From Elusimicrobiota bacterium (GTDB lineage Bacteria > CAYTYR01 > UBA6262 > DAOVJB01): DNA of 19,288 nt. This document shows, piece after piece, positions 14,695 to 19,288 of this stretch; position 1 is the stretch's first letter; each line of letters begins with the position of its first letter. A model generated the notes under the pieces. That model was not told the origin of the DNA, searched no databases, and saw only the letters and a program-made list of their open reading frames with translations. The position numbers and the translations under genes are program-made. The DNA lies in the NCBI GenBank assembly GCA_030673425.1, contig DAOVJB010000006.1, positions 1-19,288 of the forward strand, given 5' to 3'.

Positions 14695-15519
14695 ATGCCG
14701 GAAGTAGTGAGTGTTTGCGTCAGAAAGATGAAAGAGATATTTTACTTTGACCCCAAGGGGATAGATTTGGGTATAGGGGACGTCTGTCTTGTAGAGACAG
14801 AGAATGATATGGAACTCGGTACCGTAACAGAGGAGACCAAGATTGTTGCCGAAGTTCCCGGTGACCTGAGGAAGGTTGTGCGTAAGCTTTCGCCTGATGA
14901 CCAGAGGCAACTTAGGGAGAACAGTAAAAAAGAGCAGGAGGCATACAGTGTATGTTTAAGGAAAATAGATGATAAAGAACTGGATATGAAACTGGTGAGT
15001 GTCTCCTACACATTTAACCGGAATAAATTATTCATTTATTATACTGCTCCTGAGAGGGTGGATTTCAGGGAACTGGTTAAGGATTTAGCATACATGTTGA
15101 AAACACGAATTGAAATGTGCCAGATAGGGGTAAGGGACGAGGCAAAGATATGCGGCGGTTTCGGTCTTTGTGGAAGACCGTTGTGCTGTGTCTCTTTCCT
15201 TAAGGATTTTAAACCCGTAACGATAGAGATGGCAAAAGACCAGGAACTATCCCTGAGTTCGTCCAAAATCTCGGGATTGTGCGGGCGCCTGATGTGCTGC
15301 CTGGCTTACGAACATGCTTTTTATCAGGGAATGAGAAGGGATATGCCGCGTATAGATGATAAGGTCCGGACAAGCGACGGTACAGGCAGGGTAGTTTCAA
15401 TCAATGTGCTTAAGAAAGAAGTTGTTGTAGAACTCGATGAAGGCCTCGTAAAGAAGTTTCCCCCCAGCGGTATATCAAAAATCTATTCAAACAGAAACAA
15501 ATCAAAACATCACAAGTGA
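14695..15519 (+). CDS. ricT: PSP1-domain protein of the RicT/YaaT family
   Basis: The 274 residues match RicT (YaaT), which in Bacillus subtilis works with RicA and RicF in an Fe-S-containing complex that supports RNase Y mRNA processing and development. Cys153, 159, 164, 165, 196, 201 and 202 lie in CGGFGLCGRPLCC and ISGLCGRLMCC, the conserved cysteine-rich segments. MAKDQELSLSSSKISG is the linking signature. The C-terminus after about residue 220 forms a KOW-like beta module (KVRTSDGTGRVVSINVL) and a basic tail. GAGGAG at 14681-14686 sets ATG 14695, preferred over the TTG at 14692. It lies between holB and metG, as in many genomes. RicA and RicF homologues are not seen here, so the role in this organism is uncertain. 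Confidence 0.92.
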   Translation: MPEVVSVCVRKMKEIFYFDPKGIDLGIGDVCLVETENDMELGTVTEETKIVAEVPGDLRKVVRKLSPDDQRQLRENSKKEQEAYSVCLRKIDDKELDMKLVSVSYTFNRNKLFIYYTAPERVDFRELVKDLAYMLKTRIEMCQIGVRDEAKICGGFGLCGRPLCCVSFLKDFKPVTIEMAKDQELSLSSSKISGLCGRLMCCLAYEHAFYQGMRRDMPRIDDKVRTSDGTGRVVSINVLKKEVVVELDEGLVKKFPPSGISKIYSNRNKSKHHK

Positions 15520-15537
15520 GGAATATTAGATATAGTT

Positions 15538-17064
15538 ATGAAGAAAAAATTTTACGTGACAACCGCGATTGTTTATGCCAACGCCATCCCGCATATCGGA
15601 TACGCAAACGAGGTCCTTGCCGCTGATGTCATTGCACGTTACAAGCGTCTGTGCGGGTTCGATACATTTTTCCTTACAGGTATGGATGAGCACAGCAGTA
15701 ATGTTCAGCAGAAGGCTTTATCCATGGGACTTGACCCAAAGAAGTATTGTGACCAGATGGCTGATGTTTACAAGGATGTGTGGAAGAGGTTAAATATAAG
15801 TTATGATGATTTCATCCGGACATCGCAGGAGCGTCATATACAGGTTGTGCAGAAGATACTGAGGAAAATTTATGATAAAGGAGAAATTTATAAAGGGTTT
15901 TATGAAGGATGGTACTGTACGTCGTGTGAGGCATTTTATCTTGAGTCAGACCTCAAGGAAGGCAAATGCCCTGTGCATAAAATAGATCCTAAATGGCTGA
16001 AAGAAGAAAACTACTTCTTCAGGTTATCTAATTATCAGGATAAACTTCTTGAAATAATAGAGAATAATCCGGAGTTCATTCAGCCTAATGTCCGCCGTAA
16101 CGAAATTATAAATATTATTAAAGGCGGGTTAAAAGATATAAGTATTTCAAGGTCAACGTTCACATGGGGCATTCCCTGTCCGTTTGATGAAAAGCATGTC
16201 GTTTATGTCTGGGTTGATGCCCTGATTAATTATGTTTCAGGCGTAGGATTCGTTCTCGATAAGAAAAAATTTAAGCATTTCTGGCCTGCTGATGTGCATA
16301 TTATCGGCAAGGATATCACCAGATTTCACTGCATTATCTGGCCGGCAATGTTGATGTCTGCGGGGCTTGAACTCCCCAGGAAAATATTCGGGCATGGGTT
16401 CTTGAAAATTCAGGGTGAGAAAATTTCCAAAACCAAGGGGAATATAATCGATCCTTTAATGCTTATTGACGAGTTTGGGGTAGATGGTCTGAGGTATTTC
16501 CTCTTGAGGCATATACCTTTTGATACAGATGGTGATTTTTCTCTTGAGGCGATGAAGTATCGTTTTAACAGTGACCTGGCTAATGATCTGGGAAATTTGC
16601 TCAACCGCAGTCTTGCTATGTGCGAGAAGTATTTTAACGCAGAGGTTCCGGAGCCGGGGGAAGAACTACAGATTGATAAAGATCTTAAAGGTCAGGTTGA
16701 TATAACTTGCGGGAAACTTGATGAATATATGGCGAGGTTAAGTTTCAATCAGGCGTTAGCAAGCATCTGGGAACTGATTAATAAAGCTAATAAGTATATT
16801 GATACAACAGCTCCGTGGAAGTTATTCAAAGAGGATAAACAGAGGCTCGCTACAGTTATACATAATTTGATTGAGACCCTCAGGATAATCTCTATTTTTA
16901 TCCTGCCGTTTATGCCTGGTGCGGCACAGAAAATGTGGCAGCAGTTAGGGCTTAAGGAACCAGTTACGAAGCAGACGATTAAAGACGCCACTTGGCAGGG
17001 TATAGGGAAAAATGTCAGGATAAGAAAAGACAAAATTCTTTTTCCGAGGATAGAGGTTGAATAG
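15538..17064 (+). CDS. metG: Methionyl-tRNA synthetase
   Basis: A class I enzyme that charges tRNA-Met, including initiator tRNA, in the cytoplasm. The 508 residues carry the HIGH-type signature PHIGYANEV (18-26), a zinc knuckle Cys127-x2-Cys130-x13-Cys144-x2-His147, ENYFFRLSNYQ, VYVWVDALINY, the KMSKS-type loop KISKT (295-299), and an anticodon-binding helical domain ending near WQGIGKNVRI. The Cys-x2-Cys...Cys-x2-His single-knuckle form occurs in the Thermus/Aquifex-type group. No C-terminal tRNA-binding dimer domain is attached. The ATG at 15538 begins the expected MKKKFYVTTAIVY. It follows ricT by 18 bases and is nearly joined to the 3D-domain gene, 3 bases downstream. Confidence 0.96.
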   Translation: MKKKFYVTTAIVYANAIPHIGYANEVLAADVIARYKRLCGFDTFFLTGMDEHSSNVQQKALSMGLDPKKYCDQMADVYKDVWKRLNISYDDFIRTSQERHIQVVQKILRKIYDKGEIYKGFYEGWYCTSCEAFYLESDLKEGKCPVHKIDPKWLKEENYFFRLSNYQDKLLEIIENNPEFIQPNVRRNEIINIIKGGLKDISISRSTFTWGIPCPFDEKHVVYVWVDALINYVSGVGFVLDKKKFKHFWPADVHIIGKDITRFHCIIWPAMLMSAGLELPRKIFGHGFLKIQGEKISKTKGNIIDPLMLIDEFGVDGLRYFLLRHIPFDTDGDFSLEAMKYRFNSDLANDLGNLLNRSLAMCEKYFNAEVPEPGEELQIDKDLKGQVDITCGKLDEYMARLSFNQALASIWELINKANKYIDTTAPWKLFKEDKQRLATVIHNLIETLRIISIFILPFMPGAAQKMWQQLGLKEPVTKQTIKDATWQGIGKNVRIRKDKILFPRIEVE

Positions 17065-17067
17065 GTT

Positions 17068-17712
17068 ATGGATATTTTAAAAAAAAGTAAAATTATTCCC
17101 TTTTGTATGGTAATTGCTGTGGGGGCTATTTGCCTTACCTCTTTTTTATCTCTTCCGAAGGTGACGATTAGTGTAATAAAACAGAAGCATGAAATTCCGT
17201 ACGAAGTAATTTCACGTTCACTGATGGAGAAGAATTTAAGACCTGTTGAATTACTGAAAGGGTACGAGGGAACAAAAGAGAAAATTATAAGGATAACCTA
17301 TTTTGACAATAAAGAACATAAAAGAGAGGTGTTAGAGGAGAAGGATGACAAGAAGGTTGTGTTCAAGTTAGCAGTTAAATACAAAAACGGGAAAACCGAG
17401 AAGATATATGACTTGTCAAAGGCTGAAAAGATGTATGTAACGGCAACAGCTTATTATCCCGGTGACCCGATGTGCAAACCATATGACGGGTTTACTACTG
17501 CTATCGGGATGAGGTTAAGGCGGGGATTGATTGCTGTAGATCCCAGGGTTATCCCTTTAAGAAAAAGACTTTATATCCCCAGGTACGGGTATGCTTATTC
17601 TGCTGATACAGGAGGAATGATAAAGGGGAAAAGAATAGATGTGTGTGTTGCTGACGCCAAGAGTGCGTACAAGTTCGGGAGACAGAGGCTTCTTGTATAT
17701 ATTTTAGAATAA
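17068..17712 (+). CDS. Membrane-anchored G5 and 3D domain protein (cell-wall active, YabE-like)
   Basis: A 214-residue protein with one N-terminal membrane helix (about 9-30), so the rest is exported. Residues about 43-105 resemble a G5 domain (EIPYEVISRSL, ELLKGYEGTKEKIIRITYFD), a peptidoglycan/glycan adhesion module. Residues 123-213 form the 3D domain, a double-psi barrel shared with lytic transglycosylases. Its three conserved aspartates are Asp158 in AVDPRVIPL, Asp180 in YSADTGGMIKG and Asp191 in RIDVCVAD. The usual ending FGRQRLLVYIL is present. The family is predicted to cleave or bind peptidoglycan. Bacillus YabE/RpfB-like proteins with G5 and 3D domains occur near metS, so this position is conserved synteny. 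It starts 3 bases after metG stops, suggesting coupled translation. Confidence 0.88.
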   Translation: MDILKKSKIIPFCMVIAVGAICLTSFLSLPKVTISVIKQKHEIPYEVISRSLMEKNLRPVELLKGYEGTKEKIIRITYFDNKEHKREVLEEKDDKKVVFKLAVKYKNGKTEKIYDLSKAEKMYVTATAYYPGDPMCKPYDGFTTAIGMRLRRGLIAVDPRVIPLRKRLYIPRYGYAYSADTGGMIKGKRIDVCVADAKSAYKFGRQRLLVYILE

Positions 17713-17715
17713 CCC

Positions 17716-17743
17716 TTGCCAACAAACATTTTGGTGCTATAAT
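17716..17743 (+). promoter_or_regulatory. Extended -10 promoter for the CBM-like gene
   Basis: TTGCCA at 17716-17721, a 16-base spacer and TATAAT at 17738-17743 preceded by TGC, giving a full TGnTATAAT extended -10. A second TATAAT-like hexamer follows directly. The predicted transcript starts near 17750 and has a leader of about 108 bases. Confidence 0.7.
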
Positions 17744-17749
17744 TATAAT

Positions 17750-17857
17750 AGGAGGGACCCCGTCCGAAAGGGAATATTATTGTGAATTTTTTAGAACGAA
17801 AATAGTCCCGGGGTGTCTAATATATGTAATGGATTAAAATCTAAAGAGGGCATCAAA
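17750..17857 (+). promoter_or_regulatory. Structured 5' leader of the CBM-like gene (unclassified)
   Basis: In this leader, ACCCCG (17757-17762) can pair with CGGGGT (17809-17814), with weaker pairs extending outward. GGGAC (17754-17758) can instead pair with GTCCC (17805-17809). Both pairings share bases and would compete. Inside the helix, CC-GAAA-GG at 17764-17771 can form a GNRA-capped hairpin. I do not recognise a known riboswitch class. AGAGGG at 17845-17850 is the ribosome site. Confidence 0.35.
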
Positions 17858-18769
17858 ATGAAGAATAGAAAAGTAGTCTTATGGATTATTCTTGTAGTTG
17901 ACATTTTCATTATAATAGAAGCAGGGTTGTTTGTCTGGAAGAAGCTGCACACGCCTAAAGGTAAACCGGAGGCAACCAAAGTTGTCGAGAAAAGACCTCC
18001 TGTCCTCACCCCTAAGGTTGTAAAAAAACCTGCTGAAAAACCAAAAGTTGTAGCTAAGAAAAAAACGATTTCTTCTAAGCCCACCAAGCCTAAAGTTACC
18101 CAAAAACCTAAGGTAACCGAACCAAAGAAAAAAGAAAAACCTAAACCTGTAAAACCCGCAATTAAAAAGCTTTCAACTTCTACAACCGTAGCTAAGAAAA
18201 AGAAGACCTCTAAAACTGAAACAACGGCCGATATAATAAGATCCAGAGGAGATTTAATATTTGGATTTGAAACTACTTTGGAAGGGTGGGAAATTCCTGA
18301 CTGGGCATTGGAAAAAGATGATCATGTGGCTAAAAGCGCGACCTTATCAAGAGAGCATGCTTCAGAAGGCCAATATTCGCTCAAACTTGTAGCGGATTTC
18401 CCCGGAGGCGGTGCCTGGACGGCAGCACTGATAGAAGTGATGGAATATTTTGATTGGAGTCCATACAGTGTCATATCAGTAGATGTTTATATACCTGAAG
18501 GTGCTACTAACAAACTTAAAGGCGAAATAATTTTTACTGTAGGGGAGGATTGGACATGGACAGAAATGAGTCGCACGACAAAATTGAAAACTGGAGAATG
18601 GACTACTATTAAAGCCAACATGAAACCGGGGAGCAAGACTTGGAGACGGTATAAACCTGATGATGAATTCAGAGCCGATGTCAGGAAGGTGGCGATAAGA
18701 ATAGCTTCTGATAAATTTCCTGTCTACAACGGACCGATTTATATTGACAATATCAGGCTTATAAAGTAA
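17858..18769 (+). CDS. Membrane-anchored protein with Lys/Pro-rich linker and CBM-like C-terminal domain
   Basis: A 303-residue protein in three parts. A membrane helix (about 6-27, VVLWIILVVDIFIIIEAGLF) is followed by a low-complexity linker (about 33-122) made of Lys, Pro, Thr and Val repeats such as KKPAEKPKVVAKK, like the wall- or periplasm-spanning linkers of TonB-type proteins. A globular beta domain (about 130-303) follows. This domain begins IFGFETTLEGWEI and ends YNGPIYIDNIRLIK. The FE...LEGWE opening, DVYIPEG strand and YIDNIRL ending are typical jelly-roll carbohydrate-binding (CBM11/CIA30-like) folds, so it may bind glycans in the periplasm or surface layer. No catalytic domain is attached. 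AGAGGG at 17845-17850 sets ATG 17858. The gene has its own promoter and structured leader. The CBM assignment is by fold pattern only. Confidence 0.82.
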   Translation: MKNRKVVLWIILVVDIFIIIEAGLFVWKKLHTPKGKPEATKVVEKRPPVLTPKVVKKPAEKPKVVAKKKTISSKPTKPKVTQKPKVTEPKKKEKPKPVKPAIKKLSTSTTVAKKKKTSKTETTADIIRSRGDLIFGFETTLEGWEIPDWALEKDDHVAKSATLSREHASEGQYSLKLVADFPGGGAWTAALIEVMEYFDWSPYSVISVDVYIPEGATNKLKGEIIFTVGEDWTWTEMSRTTKLKTGEWTTIKANMKPGSKTWRRYKPDDEFRADVRKVAIRIASDKFPVYNGPIYIDNIRLIK

Positions 18770-18801
18770 AATTAATCATAAGATATACATACAATATAAT
18801 A

Positions 18802-18842
18802 AAACTCACAAAGGAAATGTGACTTTGTGGTTTCTTTGTTTG
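18802..18842 (+). terminator. Terminator-like hairpin between the CBM-like gene and the last gene
   Basis: CACAAAG (18807-18813) pairs with CTTTGTG (18823-18829) around a 9-base loop. The stem extends by AAAC/GTTT past one bulged T, and a T-rich tail follows. It begins 32 bases after the CBM-like stop codon. A TATAAT at 18795-18800 just before it could be the next gene's -10 box, in which case the hairpin would lie in that gene's leader. Confidence 0.6.
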
Positions 18843-18860
18843 AAGGGAGGATAGAAAAGA

Positions 18861-19288
18861 ATGTTTGGTTTATTAAAGCAGAATCCTGAGATAGTATTTT
18901 ATATTATGCTCATCATAGTGGGTATTTTTATTATATTTTTAGTAAACTGGATTAGAAATATTTATAAAATTTTGGAGCAAAAGGGTATCAGCGGTGGTAC
19001 CTCAAAGGATTCAAGTGGTATACTAAAGCGGGTCAACGCAAGGATTGATGATTTGCAGGAGATTCTCGCTGGATTAGGCGAGGAGACAAAACTTATCAGT
19101 AAGAAATACGGCGAATACGCCACTCATGTAGTAAGTGTTGAAAAGGGCGTTGATACCGAAAGAAAGAAGATGCTCAATATACAGAAAAGTCTGGAGGAGA
19201 AGCTGAAAAAGCTGCCTGCTGCAGGCGGCCCTGAAGTAAACAAACAGCTCTTGGGTGACCTGAAAGAAAAGCTGGAATATATTCTTGA
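18861..19288 (+). CDS. Membrane-anchored coiled-coil protein, cut by window end
   Basis: The frame is open from ATG 18861 to the last base (142 codons, no stop), so the C-terminus lies outside. AAGGGAGG at 18843-18850 supports the start. The N-terminus MFGLLKQNPEIVFYIMLIIVG leads into a single membrane helix (about 12-35, ending FLVNWIRN). A Gly/Ser-rich turn (GISGGTSKDSSG) follows, and then a long charged helical part with heptad-like spacing (VNARIDDLQEILAGL, RKKMLNIQKSLEEKLKKL). It resembles inner-membrane proteins with a cytoplasmic coiled coil, such as DUF4446-like proteins, but the match is not firm and no function is assigned. Confidence 0.78.
   Translation, partial: MFGLLKQNPEIVFYIMLIIVGIFIIFLVNWIRNIYKILEQKGISGGTSKDSSGILKRVNARIDDLQEILAGLGEETKLISKKYGEYATHVVSVEKGVDTERKKMLNIQKSLEEKLKKLPAAGGPEVNKQLLGDLKEKLEYIL

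Noticed and set aside
17781-17804. Seven-codon GTG-started leader peptide in the 17750-17857 leader
   Set aside because: It is too short, lacks a clear ribosome site at proper spacing and has no run of one regulatory amino acid codon.

Overview
The window looks like bacterial chromosome from a diderm. It is AT-rich, has Shine-Dalgarno-led genes packed mostly on the + strand, an outer-membrane-type beta-barrel with a cleavable signal peptide, and type IV pilin-like proteins. The style (tmk-holB-ricT-metG block, pseudopilin-like proteins ending in beta-rich domains, many unplaced small envelope proteins) suggests an uncultivated lineage, perhaps Omnitrophota-like. That placement is inference only. 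All genes called are on the + strand.

Region 1 (1-1284): the 3' part of serS (seryl-tRNA synthetase), whose first ~120 bases look corrupted; a small BON-like protein; tRNA-Ser(UGA) followed by a rho-independent terminator. Region 2 (1336-2541): a lone AT-rich Fic-family gene with its own promoter. Region 3 (2574-6819): an apparent operon of a C-terminally short MscS-type channel, a GH65 disaccharide phosphorylase and a GT4 glycosyltransferase. Together they suggest handling of a glucose-containing disaccharide or glycan, possibly tied to osmotic adaptation. Region 4 (6838-7647): promoter, tRNA-Ser(GCU) and rpsD (ribosomal protein S4), whose zinc-binding N-terminus is altered.

Region 5 (7670-12929): a beta-barrel protein, then a five-gene envelope cluster. 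Two members are classic prepilin-like proteins (KGFTLIE and KGFTLVE). Two are PilX-like proteins that share the ADAGIE motif and carry large beta-rich bodies; the first also has aspartate-rich, calcium-loop-like segments. A small two-segment membrane protein lies between them. This resembles a minor-pilin (PilV/PilW/PilX) locus without recognisable core pilus machinery in the window, and is the most interesting stretch.

Region 6 (12950-17712): three DnaA-box-like 9-mers directly before tmk, then tmk, holB, ricT, metG and a G5-3D cell-wall protein. This order parallels the tmk-holB-yaaT-metS-yabE neighbourhood of Bacillus, linking dTTP supply, the replisome clamp loader, translation and cell-wall remodelling. 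Region 7 (17716-19288): an extended -10 promoter, a leader able to form strong RNA pairings, a membrane-anchored Lys/Pro-rich protein with a carbohydrate-binding-like domain, a terminator-like hairpin, and a membrane/coiled-coil protein cut by the window end.
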